Source: Oscillospiraceae bacterium (GTDB lineage Bacteria; Bacillota; Clostridia; Oscillospirales; Acutalibacteraceae). Taken from it: 50,145 nt of DNA. The stretch covers positions 1 to 50,145 of the forward strand of contig CADAMO010000003.1 of the NCBI GenBank assembly GCA_902788995.1, given 5' to 3'. Shown piece by piece: positions 15,606-23,828 of the stretch. The position numbers and the translations under genes were made by a program. Position 1 is the first letter of the stretch, and the number at the start of each line of letters is the position of its first letter. Under the pieces are notes generated by a model that worked only from the letters and a program-made list of their open reading frames with translations, had not been told where the DNA came from and made no database searches.

Positions 15606-16367
15606 ATGGATTACACCGAAAACTATCACACCCACACCTTCCGCTGCGGCCACGCGGGCGGAACGGACCGGGAATACATCGAGACCGCCATCGCCGCCGG
15701 GTACAAGGTTCTGGGCTTTTCCGACCACACCCCCATGGTGTTCGATACGGACCACCATTCCGGCTTCCGGATGCCCCTTTCGCAGGCGGAGGAATACTTC
15801 ACCACCCTCACCGACCTGAAAAAGGAGTACCGGGACGACATTGAGATCCGCATCGGCGTGGAAGCGGAATACTACCCCGCCACCCATGAAAAATATATGG
15901 CGTTCATGAGGCAGTTCCCCTGCGAGTATATGCTGCTCGGCCAGCACTTTCTGCTGCGGGAGGAGGACGGCTTTTACGCCATGAGCCCCTACCGGGACCC
16001 CGCCATGCTGAAGGCCTATTACCAAAACATTCTGGACGGGGTCAGGACCGGGGATTTCCTCTACGTGGCCCATCCGGACCTATTCAACTTCATCGGGAAG
16101 CCGAAGGACTACGACAAGGTGATAAGGGCGTTTCTGAAGGAGATCAAAGCGCTCGGCATTCCGCTGGAGATCAACCGGCTGGGGTATTCCGACCGGCGCA
16201 TCTACCCCAACCGCCGCTTCTGGCAGCTGGCGGGGGAAGCGGGCGTTGACGCCGTGGTGGGCGTGGACGCGCACCGGCCGGAGCACCTGACCGATTTCGA
16301 CGCCATCCGGGGGTGTATGGCCATCGCGGAGGAGAACGGGCTTTCAGTCACACAGAACCTTCTGTAA
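15606..16367 (+). CDS. Histidinol-phosphatase, HisJ/PHP type
   Basis: A 253-residue PHP-domain phosphatase of the HisJ class, the Firmicutes-type enzyme that dephosphorylates histidinol phosphate in histidine synthesis. Metal ligands appear in NYHTHTFRCGH (6-16), GFSDHTP, GVEAEY, VAHPDLF and VGVDAHRPEH, the complete set. The start follows AAAAGGA. No other his genes are near, so either it is a dispersed his gene or it acts on another phosphate ester; this class is often annotated more confidently than the data allow. Confidence 0.85.
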   Translation: MDYTENYHTHTFRCGHAGGTDREYIETAIAAGYKVLGFSDHTPMVFDTDHHSGFRMPLSQAEEYFTTLTDLKKEYRDDIEIRIGVEAEYYPATHEKYMAFMRQFPCEYMLLGQHFLLREEDGFYAMSPYRDPAMLKAYYQNILDGVRTGDFLYVAHPDLFNFIGKPKDYDKVIRAFLKEIKALGIPLEINRLGYSDRRIYPNRRFWQLAGEAGVDAVVGVDAHRPEHLTDFDAIRGCMAIAEENGLSVTQNLL

Positions 16368-16420
16368 AAAAAGGCGCCGCAGCACGGCAAAAACGGGATT
16401 TGCCGAACAAGGCGCGGGCA

Positions 16421-16465
16421 AAAAAAAGGGCTGCTTCCGTCGGAACGGAGGCAGCGCTCTTTTTA
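16421..16465. terminator. Bidirectional terminator between convergent genes
   Basis: A 13-bp imperfect stem (GGGCTGCTTCCGT against ACGGAGGCAGCGCTC) is bordered by an A-run and a T-run, serving the HisJ-like gene and the opposing small-peptide gene. Confidence 0.85.
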
Positions 16466-16476
16466 TTCAACTTCAA

Positions 16477-16614
16477 TCAGTCAAGGAAGAACTTGAGGAT
16501 CTTTCTGATCATCTTAAAATAAACCTTCAGAATATCGCTGAGGTTCACGTCAAGCTTTTCGTTCAGATCATCCAACTGGTTCTCAGCCTCTTTTACATAA
16601 TCGCTTGCATTCAT
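16477..16614 (-). CDS. Small peptide with C-terminal amphipathic helix, 45 residues
   Basis: A 45-residue peptide of unknown function. The first half is acidic (KEAENQLDDLNEKLD), the second is a basic amphipathic helix, LSDILKVYFKMIRKILKFFL, which matches the spacing of the helix in the peptides at 11719, 12023 and 27212 and ends at the protein terminus as in the secreted lipase. Translation signals are strong (AGGAGGGG before the ATG). A promoter lies 51 nt upstream and a bidirectional terminator follows at once, so it is an independent transcription unit. No signal peptide is visible. Confidence 0.8.
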   Translation of the reverse strand: MNASDYVKEAENQLDDLNEKLDVNLSDILKVYFKMIRKILKFFLD

Positions 16615-16664
16615 AATTGTGTCCCCTCCTTATTGAATAATCCGGCAAATATGATGCCTGATTT

Positions 16665-16694
16665 ATTGTAGCATAAGCGCCGTCATAAAGTCAA
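16665..16694 (-). promoter_or_regulatory. Promoter of the third small-peptide gene
   Basis: Minus-strand TTGACT, 18-nt spacer, TACAAT. Confidence 0.7.
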
Positions 16695-16741
16695 GAAATA
16701 TTTACACATTATCGAAATAATGGCAATCACCACAATCTCTG

Positions 16742-17776
16742 TCAATCGGGCAGCAGCTTTTCCAGCGCCATCCGCACCGCCGAGGCCATGGAGAAAAAGC
16801 CCAGGTCGTTGGGGTGGCAGCCGTCCACGGTACCCTCGTCCCCGGCCAGCGCCATCAGCGTGGGGCCGTCCAGCAGCAGGATATTGTCGTCCCCCGCTTC
16901 CTTCGCCCGGTCGTAGGTGGTCTCAATAACGCGCAGGCGGCGTCGGTCGTCCTCGTTCAGCGTAAACTTGGGGCGGCTCATCAGAAGCACCGGCAGGTCC
17001 GGCTGGGCGGCGCGCAGGGCGCGCAGGAGCTTTTCATGGGTGGCGGCGAGATAGGCCGGGTCCGGCGCGTTGTGGTCGTAGTCGTACACGAAGGCCGACA
17101 TCTCCAGCGTGCAGAGATAGCGGATCATGGCGTCCTCCGCCTTGCAGGAGCCGGAAAAGCCGAGGTTGAGATAGTCGGCATCCAACGCCCGGGAGACGAT
17201 GCTCTGATAGGAAAGGCCGGGCCGGGAGGCGCAGCCGCCCTGGGTGATGGAAGAACCGTAATAGACCACCGGCGTCTTGCGGCGGTAGGGGGCGGGGGCC
17301 GCCAGGTAGGCGTCCTTGCGCAGGCCGATGTAGAGGGCGGTCACATTGGAATACAGGGGGAAATTGACCGTGACGGCGCGGGTCTTCCGGCTGTCAAAGG
17401 ACAGGATGCCGTCGTAGCCCTCCTTTTGATCGTAGGGCGGCACAAAGGTCCCCGTGAAGACGTTATCCGCATAGAGGTCGAAGCCCGCGGAACCGCTGGG
17501 CGCAAAATGCCCCATTTTTCCAATGCCGGTCATCTCCGCATGGATGGCCACGTATTCGCTGTCGGTGACAAAGCGCACACGGCCGCCGGCGGTGTTGGCG
17601 AACAGGAGCGCCACCCCCTCGTTGGTGTTCCGGGCGACTTCCTCCGGCAGACGGATGAACTGCTTGCCGTCGTGGGTCAGGCCGTACACCCGGAAGGGCT
17701 CCTCCAGCACGTTGACGTAGACGATATCCTCCCTGTCAAACCGGCAGAACCGGTCGGCAGAATTGTCTTTTCGCAT
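16742..17776 (-). CDS. SGNH/GDSL hydrolase with N-terminal GxDLY domain
   Basis: A 344-residue esterase-like protein. Residues about 1-165 form the beta-rich domain typical of two-domain SGNH esterases, with SAGFDLYAD as the GxDLY motif. The catalytic domain has the nucleophile in YYGSSITQGG, the oxyanion Gly in LGFSGSC, the Asn in DHNAPD, and the Asp-x-x-His block as DGCHPND. No signal peptide is present, so it likely works on imported, acylated sugars or other small esters. AAAGGAG precedes the ATG. It is the last gene of a tight minus-strand group (GDPD, PAP2, PrsW, SGNH), starting 23 nt after the PrsW gene. Confidence 0.88.
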   Translation of the reverse strand: MRKDNSADRFCRFDREDIVYVNVLEEPFRVYGLTHDGKQFIRLPEEVARNTNEGVALLFANTAGGRVRFVTDSEYVAIHAEMTGIGKMGHFAPSGSAGFDLYADNVFTGTFVPPYDQKEGYDGILSFDSRKTRAVTVNFPLYSNVTALYIGLRKDAYLAAPAPYRRKTPVVYYGSSITQGGCASRPGLSYQSIVSRALDADYLNLGFSGSCKAEDAMIRYLCTLEMSAFVYDYDHNAPDPAYLAATHEKLLRALRAAQPDLPVLLMSRPKFTLNEDDRRRLRVIETTYDRAKEAGDDNILLLDGPTLMALAGDEGTVDGCHPNDLGFFSMASAVRMALEKLLPD

Positions 17777-17799
17777 AAGGCCAGCTCCTTTTCATTTTT

Positions 17800-18528
17800 T
17801 TACGCGATATATTGATCCCGCTTGGAGGTCTTGCCCACCAGCAGGTAAGAAACGACGAACAGCACGGCCACGAAGGCAAAGAAGTACCAGCCGCCGGAGG
17901 TCTGCTCCATGGTGGCGATAAAGTCATAGGCGCCGTGCAGCAGCGCGGGGATCAGCAGGCACAGGCAGCGCAGCGCTTTTGACGCGGCGGGCTGCCCGAA
18001 ATTTTCATATTTGCGGGCGGCGCCGTAAAACACCCCCATGAACACGCCGAAGCAGGCGTGGCCGGGAATGGCGGTGACGGCGCGCACCACGGCGGTGGCA
18101 AAGCCGTAGCTGAGCACGTAGCTGATATTTTCCCACAGGGCGAAGCCGAGGGAGACGAACACGGCGTAGACCACGCCGTCATACTGGCTGTTGAACTCCG
18201 GCGAGCGCCAGGTCTCGCGTCTGAGCAGCAGGTATTTGGAGCTTTCCTCCGCCACGGCCACGATGACAAAATAGAGGATCACGTTGTAAAGCAGGGTGTT
18301 TTCCTCCGCGAACCATCCCAGCACCCGGCTGAGAACGCGTTCCTCCACCAGCGCGATCAGCGAGGAGAACACCCCCGCCTTGACCAGCCGCCACATGAGC
18401 CGCGGGCTTTCCTTCTCCAGCCGGTCGGAGCGGTACACCCGCACCATCAGAAAGATGGCGGGGACCGCCGCCGCGGCCATCAGGAAGAAATTATAACTGA
18501 CGATCGGTTGGATCAGATAGTAGAACAT
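17800..18528 (-). CDS. PrsW-family intramembrane metalloprotease
   Basis: A 242-residue polytopic membrane protein of the PrsW/M82 family. In Bacillus PrsW makes the first cut in the anti-sigma factor RsiW under envelope stress. Family motifs are VAEESSKYLL (the EExxK block), DGVVYAVFVSLGFALWEN, PGHACFGVFMG with the metal-binding His, and PALLHGAYDF. Its start lies inside the end of the PAP2 gene (16-bp overlap), with GAAAGGA before the ATG. No sigma or anti-sigma gene is in the window, so the substrate is unknown. Co-location with lipid-acting enzymes points to envelope homeostasis. Confidence 0.88.
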   Translation of the reverse strand: MFYYLIQPIVSYNFFLMAAAAVPAIFLMVRVYRSDRLEKESPRLMWRLVKAGVFSSLIALVEERVLSRVLGWFAEENTLLYNVILYFVIVAVAEESSKYLLLRRETWRSPEFNSQYDGVVYAVFVSLGFALWENISYVLSYGFATAVVRAVTAIPGHACFGVFMGVFYGAARKYENFGQPAASKALRCLCLLIPALLHGAYDFIATMEQTSGGWYFFAFVAVLFVVSYLLVGKTSKRDQYIA

Positions 18529-19349
18529 GCGATTTTCCTTTCATATATCCATAGCCCCAGCAGCACGCAGGTGAAGCCGATCACGCCGCCCGCCGCCACG
18601 TCGCTGAGGTAGTGAGCCCCCATCACGAGGCGGGTGGCCGCCACGGCGGAGGTGAAGACAAAGGGAACGGCAAAACACGCCCAGGCGTATCGTTTCGCCT
18701 TTTCGCTGAACCAGGGCAGGCACAGCAGCAGGTAGGACATGGCGGCGCTCTCCGTATGGCCGCTGGGGAAGGACTTGTGCCCGTTGACGCCGTTGACGAC
18801 ATACCAGGCGGTGAACGCCTCATAGGGCGCCTCCATCTCCCGGAAGCGGGTACGGCCCCACAGAGCCTTCATGCCGGTGACCAGCAGCGTTGCCGCGGCG
18901 CAGACGGCAAGGCTTGTCAGCGCCAGGGCGATCAGCGGTTTGCGCAGCCGTTCGGGCACCGTCGCCAGCCGCACCAGCAGCAACAGGATCACCGCGGTCC
19001 CCACGCCGAAGACCACACCAAAGGGACGGCGGAAGGCGTCGTCCAGAAACAGGTGCTTGCTGAGGTAATCCCCCAGCAGGCCGCCGCCGGCAAGGCAGAA
19101 CAGGGCGCATATCCGTTTGAGCCACGGGTTTGCCAGACATTTGGCCAGCAGCGCGCCCGCCGCCATGGGCAGCGCCCACGCGGGCACTTCACCGGTGCGG
19201 GCCAGCCAGTTGGAGAGGCCGTCGTCGGTATTGTTGACCGCGATATCGATTTTCAGATCGTAAAATACCGCGACGACCAGCGCGGCGGCCGCCAGCGCGT
19301 AGATCAGGATCACGCCGGCGCGGTATCGTTTGAGCGTAAAGGACTGCAT
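18513..19349 (-). CDS. PAP2-family membrane phosphatase
   Basis: A 278-residue membrane protein of the PAP2 superfamily, which dephosphorylates lipid phosphates such as phosphatidic acid, phosphatidylglycerol phosphate or undecaprenyl pyrophosphate. Three signature blocks are visible: KALWGRTRF (the Lys...Arg block, with Phe where Pro is usual), FPSGHTES, and TRLVMGAHYLSDV with catalytic His and Asp. Six to seven hydrophobic segments surround them. A GGGG-type site precedes the ATG. It overlaps the PrsW gene and follows GDPD by 38 nt, making a joint role in phospholipid turnover likely. Confidence 0.87.
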   Translation of the reverse strand: MQSFTLKRYRAGVILIYALAAAALVVAVFYDLKIDIAVNNTDDGLSNWLARTGEVPAWALPMAAGALLAKCLANPWLKRICALFCLAGGGLLGDYLSKHLFLDDAFRRPFGVVFGVGTAVILLLLVRLATVPERLRKPLIALALTSLAVCAAATLLVTGMKALWGRTRFREMEAPYEAFTAWYVVNGVNGHKSFPSGHTESAAMSYLLLCLPWFSEKAKRYAWACFAVPFVFTSAVAATRLVMGAHYLSDVAAGGVIGFTCVLLGLWIYERKIACSTI

Positions 19350-19387
19350 ACCGATCCCCTTTTCCGTCCGCCGGGGCGGACGAGGCT

Positions 19388-20011
19388 TTATCTCCGGAAC
19401 AGATCCGGGTGGCGGGTGGTGATATTATCCACCCCGAGGGCGGCGTACTTCGCCGCGTTCTTTTCATCGTTGACCGTCCAGACGGAGACGGGCAGCCCCT
19501 TCTCATGCAAGACCTTTATCATGGCGGGGCGGCAGTTGCTGTAATGAGTGTTGAACCCCACCGCGCCGAGCCGGACGATCTTATCCGCCAGCGAAACCAT
19601 GGCGGATTCCCTGCTGCGGCTCCACGGCGCCACGTCCCCGTTCAGGTAATAGGGGATGCGGCTGTTTTCCTGCACCGTCTTCGTCCAGCCTTCCGTCACG
19701 CCGGTGAAAAAGGCGCGTTCCGTCAGTCCGAAGCGATCCAGCAGCTCGTCCACCGCGGGCAGGTTCGCCGTGGATTTCAGATCGAGATTCATTTTGATCG
19801 AGGGGTGCTGCGATACCAGCGACAGCACGTCCCGCAGCAGAATGCCTTCGTTCGCCTTGGGGTGACCGTCGTGAATGATCACGGGAGTGCCGTCGGGACG
19901 GAAGGAGACGTCGATCTCGAAGATCTCGCAGTTCTCCTCCAGCACCTTTTTGACGAATTCGATGGAATTATCCGGCGTGCCGAAGGCGCCGGAATGGGCA
20001 GTAATGGTCAT
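19388..20011 (-). CDS. Glycerophosphodiester phosphodiesterase family protein
   Basis: A 207-residue TIM-barrel protein of the GDPD family, which splits glycerophosphodiesters into glycerol-3-phosphate and an alcohol. The metal site EIDV...DG...HDG is intact. The usual HRG at the N-terminus is HSG here (ITAHSGAFGTPDNS), so the phosphate-binding Arg is replaced; this variant may have a different substrate. No signal peptide. It is the first gene of the GDPD-PAP2-PrsW-SGNH group and has a promoter just upstream. A second GDPD with a different active-site change lies at 37245. Confidence 0.83.
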   Translation of the reverse strand: MTITAHSGAFGTPDNSIEFVKKVLEENCEIFEIDVSFRPDGTPVIIHDGHPKANEGILLRDVLSLVSQHPSIKMNLDLKSTANLPAVDELLDRFGLTERAFFTGVTEGWTKTVQENSRIPYYLNGDVAPWSRSRESAMVSLADKIVRLGAVGFNTHYSNCRPAMIKVLHEKGLPVSVWTVNDEKNAAKYAALGVDNITTRHPDLFRR

Positions 20012-20049
20012 TTATTCTCTTCGCTCCTTGCAGTAATCGGTATAGTTTC

Positions 20050-20078
20050 ATCTTACCACCGGAGAGGACAAAACGCAA
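20050..20078 (-). promoter_or_regulatory. Promoter of the GDPD-PAP2-PrsW-SGNH group
   Basis: Minus-strand TTGCGT, 17-nt spacer, TAAGAT, about 40 nt before the GDPD start. Confidence 0.6.
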
Positions 20079-20195
20079 CAGAAAAATGATCCGCCACGGA
20101 TTTTTGCGAGACGTTCGCCGCCCTCTACGGGATGGTCCTTCTGTCTGGATCCCGCCAATCTGTATTACGGTATCCCACAAAAAATCCGCGATAAA

Positions 20196-20234
20196 CGAAA
20201 AACGGATCCCCGGGGGACCGGAAATCCGTTGCGT
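20196..20234 (-). terminator. Terminator of the exported-protein gene
   Basis: AACGGAT(CCCCGG) pairs with the complementary stretch ending at 20230; the minus-strand hairpin runs into TTTCGTTTAT. Confidence 0.65.
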
Positions 20235-20253
20235 TGATTCGTCGTCAGTCAGG

Positions 20254-21714
20254 TTACGCCGCGGCGTCAAGCTTTTTCAGCAGCAGGGGCAGCAGGGCGT
20301 TCACCAGCTGCTGCAGGCCTTCCTCGCTCTTTTCCACACCGGCAATAATGGCTTCGCCCTCCGGCGTGCCGGCAAGGCTTGTGGCGTTCACGATGGCCGC
20401 CACGATCTGATCGTCCATCAGGTAGTTGACCATGAACTCGATCACCTTGTCCGCGTCGGCCTCATAGACCGTCGCGCCGTTCCCCAGCGTCTTTTCGGTG
20501 GCGCAGGCCATCAGACCGGAAACGTCCATATCGGGCATATCGCCCTCCTTTTTCGTCAGCACCTTGACGAAGCTGTCCAGCAGGTCGTTGAAGTTGCCGG
20601 AAAGGTTCAGGCCGGTCTCCTCGATGATCTCGATCAGCGCGTCGCCCAGGTTGAACAGCAGGCCGTCGTGGAAGCCCATGACCAACGCCGCCAGCTTGTT
20701 ATATTCCGCGTCCAGCCGCAGGTGCTCCATGTACTCCTTGAATTTGCCCGTCTCCACCAGATTGGCAAAGTTGACCAGCATATTGGTCAGCATGTTGACG
20801 GGGGCGTTCTCGATCTTTTCCGCCAGCTTCCCGACCGGGCCGAAGATGGCCTTCCACATATCGCCTACGTTGGTGTAGCCGTTGAATTCCGATACCGCCG
20901 GATAGTCGCCCTCTTCAAGGCCGAGGGAGTTGAACAGCGGGACCAGGCACAGCTCATAGCCGCTCTGGCCGGAGGCGTGGTAGATGGTGGCGGCGTCCAT
21001 ATTGAAGGGGATCTTGTCGAATTTCAGCAGCACGTCCAGTACGTTCACGTTGATGACGCGCTCTTTGCCCTGCATGGCCACCTCCAGCACGCCCCGCAGG
21101 CCCTCGCCCATGTCGTTCATGGCGGTGTAGAAGGAATCCTCGTCCTTCACGCCCCACTGAATGGAATTCCACAGGGTGGTCTCGCGGGTCTCGCCGTCCT
21201 CGTCCTCATAGCTCACCTTGGTATCCATATAGGTCCAGTCGTCGCCCACGTTGTTCAGCACTTCCGTCAGGGGCTTTCGGGTCCCGTCCTTATCCACGCA
21301 GGTATAGGGCTTGCCCTCCAGCTTGGTGGCCAGCAGGGGCCCGGTGGCGTAGAGGTCCATAAAGGTGGCGAAATCCAGCATGCCCAGCTCCGTCAGCGTC
21401 TGGTACAGCAGCGGATAGGACATGGACATCACCGTGTTGACGATGAAATCGGAATGGATCAGCCCCGTGACCATGTTCTTGATGCTATCCTTTTTCAGCT
21501 CGCCCGCGCGGATGCCCGCGATGGCGTCGGAGATCGCCGTGCCGATGCTGCCGCTGATCGTCTTCTCCATGCCGTCGAAGCTCATATTCAGCGTTACGTC
21601 GATCACGTAGGAGCCTGAACCGCCCTTTTTGCCGATCAGCACGACGCTTTCCACCAGCACCACCAGCGCCAGCAGCACGATGAGTATTTTCTTCAGTTTA
21701 TACGAACCTATCAT
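20254..21714 (-). CDS. Exported or membrane-anchored protein of unknown function
   Basis: A 486-residue protein I do not recognise. A basic N-terminus and a strong hydrophobic stretch (KKILIVLLALVVLVESVVLI) form a signal anchor; the rest is predicted outside, acidic and mostly alpha-helical, with long aliphatic helices such as the C-terminal QQLVNALLPLLLKKLD. Only three Cys are spread through it and no enzymatic motif is obvious. It has its own promoter with TATAAT and a terminator, so it is monocistronic. The helical, Leu-rich exported part could be a lipid- or surface-binding scaffold, which is conjecture. Confidence 0.75.
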   Translation of the reverse strand: MIGSYKLKKILIVLLALVVLVESVVLIGKKGGSGSYVIDVTLNMSFDGMEKTISGSIGTAISDAIAGIRAGELKKDSIKNMVTGLIHSDFIVNTVMSMSYPLLYQTLTELGMLDFATFMDLYATGPLLATKLEGKPYTCVDKDGTRKPLTEVLNNVGDDWTYMDTKVSYEDEDGETRETTLWNSIQWGVKDEDSFYTAMNDMGEGLRGVLEVAMQGKERVINVNVLDVLLKFDKIPFNMDAATIYHASGQSGYELCLVPLFNSLGLEEGDYPAVSEFNGYTNVGDMWKAIFGPVGKLAEKIENAPVNMLTNMLVNFANLVETGKFKEYMEHLRLDAEYNKLAALVMGFHDGLLFNLGDALIEIIEETGLNLSGNFNDLLDSFVKVLTKKEGDMPDMDVSGLMACATEKTLGNGATVYEADADKVIEFMVNYLMDDQIVAAIVNATSLAGTPEGEAIIAGVEKSEEGLQQLVNALLPLLLKKLDAAA

Positions 21715-21757
21715 AAAAATACCTTCTCATCCGGATGTTAGAACCCTACTCTTTTTC

Positions 21758-21786
21758 ATTATAACAGCAATCTGTGAAAATGTAAA
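21758..21786 (-). promoter_or_regulatory. Sigma-A promoter of the exported-protein gene
   Basis: Minus-strand TTTACA, 17-nt spacer, TATAAT, 44 nt before the start codon. Confidence 0.78.
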
Positions 21787-21869
21787 GCCCCTTGATTCAA
21801 CACTTTTTATTCTTTTTGACAGCTTTGTTCTGCGCAGCCGCGAAAGCACGACCGCCGCCATCCCGCCGC

Positions 21870-21898
21870 TTGCGTTTTTCACGCAGTTATGATATGAT
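21870..21898 (+). promoter_or_regulatory. Promoter of the metallophosphoesterase gene
   Basis: TTGCGT, 17-nt spacer, TATGAT, 33 nt before the start codon at 21932. Confidence 0.55.
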
Positions 21899-21931
21899 AA
21901 GAAAAAACCATAAAAAAAGGGGCGACCGCCG

Positions 21932-23551
21932 ATGAAATTTGTCGTCATGTCCGATATCCACTATATTTCCCGCCGGATGATGCTGGAGGGTACGCCTGAC
22001 AATATCCGCATGCAGCCGGACGTGAGCGAGCAGGCGCTGAAGCAGGCCTGCGAGACCGACGGCGCGGACGTGATCCTGATCACAGGCGACCTGGTGGACC
22101 GGGGCGACCGGCCCAGCCATGAGGACCTGATCGTCTTTCTGCGCCAACTGAAACAGACGGGCAAGCGGATCTACGTCACCACCGCCACCCACGACTTCAA
22201 TCACCACAAGGCCTACCGGCGCAAGTACGGCGACACGCAGGCGGTTTTCAAGGAGTCCCCCTGGGACCTGCCCTTTTTTGACAGGGAAAACGCCGTATAT
22301 AAGGAGCTGACGGCGGATGCCAGCGGGGACATGACGGAGGAAGCCTGCGCCCCCGTGCTGGAGGAGGTCTGCACCCCGGAGGAGCTGTGGGATATGTACC
22401 GGGAGTTCGGCCGGGACGACGCCTTCTCTGTCTGCGAGTCCGCCTTTTCCTACTGTGTGGCGCTGGACGACAACCTGTGGTGCCTGATGCTGAACGACAA
22501 CTTCCGCAATGAGGAGTGTATGCACAACGTCAGCGTCACCTATTCCCCCGCCTGTCTGCGGTGGATCCGCTCGCTGGTGAAGCGGGCGCAGCAGGAGGGC
22601 AAAACGCTCATCGCCTGCACCCATCACCCGCTGCTGCCGCCCTCCCCCGCCTATAAGATCGGCGCGGGGGACCGGGATATGCGCCGCGCCGAGGTGGGGC
22701 ACATGCTGGCGGATATCGGCATAAAGCTGGTCTTTTCCGGCCACACCCATTTTGCGGATATCGGCTTTATGCAGTCCCGCAGGGGCAATCTGCTGTGCGA
22801 TATCACCACCCCCTCCGTGCGGTTCTATCCGCCCCGCTACCGGGTGGCGGAGCTGACCCCCGGCAGCACCGTGATCGACTGCCGCTGCGTGGAGGTCGCC
22901 GTGCCGGAGGGGACGGCGCTGCCCGAGGAGGACAGGGACCTGACCGCTTACTACCGCCGCGCCATGTATGAGGAATACGCGGCAAAAATGAAAAAGCTGC
23001 CCTTCCCGGCCAACCGTATCATCACCGGCATGAGGGCGGGCCATCTGCTGCCGCTGGTGAAGCGCGCCGCCGGACTGACGCCGGAGGAATGCGGGGCCAT
23101 CCGGGAGAAAAAGATCTTTGACCTGATTATGAACCTGGTCTTCAACATGCTGGGGGGAGACGGCCCCTACACCCCCGACACGCCGGAATACAAATTCTTC
23201 ATGGGCCTGGCCGCCGTGGGCGACAGCGTGGTGGGCGCGCAGCCCTTCTACGACCTCTACCGTAAAAAGCTGAAGGGCTACACCCTGACGCAGATCATCG
23301 AGCCGCTGCTGTGCAACCGGTTTACGCCGGATAACGACGCGCGCTTTGACTACACGCAGGCCCCGGAGCCCCTCTATCCCGACGCCGCCTTCACCAGCCG
23401 CGCCGGAGAGATCGTGATGGCGCTGGTGTGCCTCGCCGCCATCCCGCTGGCCAAAACGCTGCCCGCCGCGGTATCGGTGGGTCTGCCCGCCGCCACCCTG
23501 CTGCACCGGATCAAAAGCAGGAAGAACCCGCCCCAACCGGAACGGTACTGA
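21932..23551 (+). CDS. Calcineurin-like metallophosphoesterase
   Basis: A 539-residue protein with an N-terminal calcineurin-like phosphoesterase domain and a ~200-residue helical C-terminal part. The dimetal motifs are MSDIHY (6-11), ITGDLVDRGD, TATHDF (the family normally has GNHD; Asn is replaced), CTHHPLLP and FSGHTHFADIG. The lost Asn would weaken substrate binding or shift specificity. There is a short hydrophobic stretch near the C-terminus (MALVCLAAIPLAKTLP) that may attach the protein to the membrane. It is monocistronic with a promoter and a strong terminator. Substrate unknown. Confidence 0.85.
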   Translation: MKFVVMSDIHYISRRMMLEGTPDNIRMQPDVSEQALKQACETDGADVILITGDLVDRGDRPSHEDLIVFLRQLKQTGKRIYVTTATHDFNHHKAYRRKYGDTQAVFKESPWDLPFFDRENAVYKELTADASGDMTEEACAPVLEEVCTPEELWDMYREFGRDDAFSVCESAFSYCVALDDNLWCLMLNDNFRNEECMHNVSVTYSPACLRWIRSLVKRAQQEGKTLIACTHHPLLPPSPAYKIGAGDRDMRRAEVGHMLADIGIKLVFSGHTHFADIGFMQSRRGNLLCDITTPSVRFYPPRYRVAELTPGSTVIDCRCVEVAVPEGTALPEEDRDLTAYYRRAMYEEYAAKMKKLPFPANRIITGMRAGHLLPLVKRAAGLTPEECGAIREKKIFDLIMNLVFNMLGGDGPYTPDTPEYKFFMGLAAVGDSVVGAQPFYDLYRKKLKGYTLTQIIEPLLCNRFTPDNDARFDYTQAPEPLYPDAAFTSRAGEIVMALVCLAAIPLAKTLPAAVSVGLPAATLLHRIKSRKNPPQPERY

Positions 23552-23602
23552 TCGAAAAGCCTTCTCCGCATGTGATCCGGCGCATCATAAACCCTATCTG
23601 TC

Positions 23603-23639
23603 AGCCCCCCTTGAACGAACGCGTTCAGGGGGCTTTTTT
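23603..23639 (+). terminator. Rho-independent terminator
   Basis: AGCCCCC(T)TGAACG pairs with CGTTCA(G)GGGGCT around a 4-nt loop and is followed by TTTTTT. Confidence 0.88.
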
Positions 23640-23766
23640 GTTTCCCAACGTATTGTTGCGGATGGGATACTCCGTCTGCGGCGCAATCCGAATGGCGTTG
23701 ACCGCCGACGGAACCCGCAGACGTCGCTGTTTTTTTCAAAAAACACAAAAATAACGAAATTACCCA

Positions 23767-23795
23767 TTGACAAAACTAATTTGATTAGTTATTAT
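23767..23795 (+). promoter_or_regulatory. tetR promoter with operator in the spacer
   Basis: TTGACA (23767-23772), a 17-nt spacer and TATTAT (23790-23795). The palindrome AACTAATTTGATTAGTT (23774-23790; 7-bp arms, 3-nt centre) occupies almost the whole spacer, the expected place for an operator bound by the TetR protein encoded next. Confidence 0.8.
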
Positions 23796-23828
23796 ATGAA
23801 TTGAAATTGTTTTTGGGGCGTGGGACCT

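Noticed and set aside
20086-21618. 510-codon plus-strand frame opposite the exported protein
   Set aside because: No translation signals; the minus-strand gene has promoter, ribosome binding site, signal anchor and terminator.
21887-23536. 549-codon minus-strand frame opposite the metallophosphoesterase
   Set aside because: The plus-strand gene shows all phosphoesterase motifs; this frame is its GC-driven shadow.
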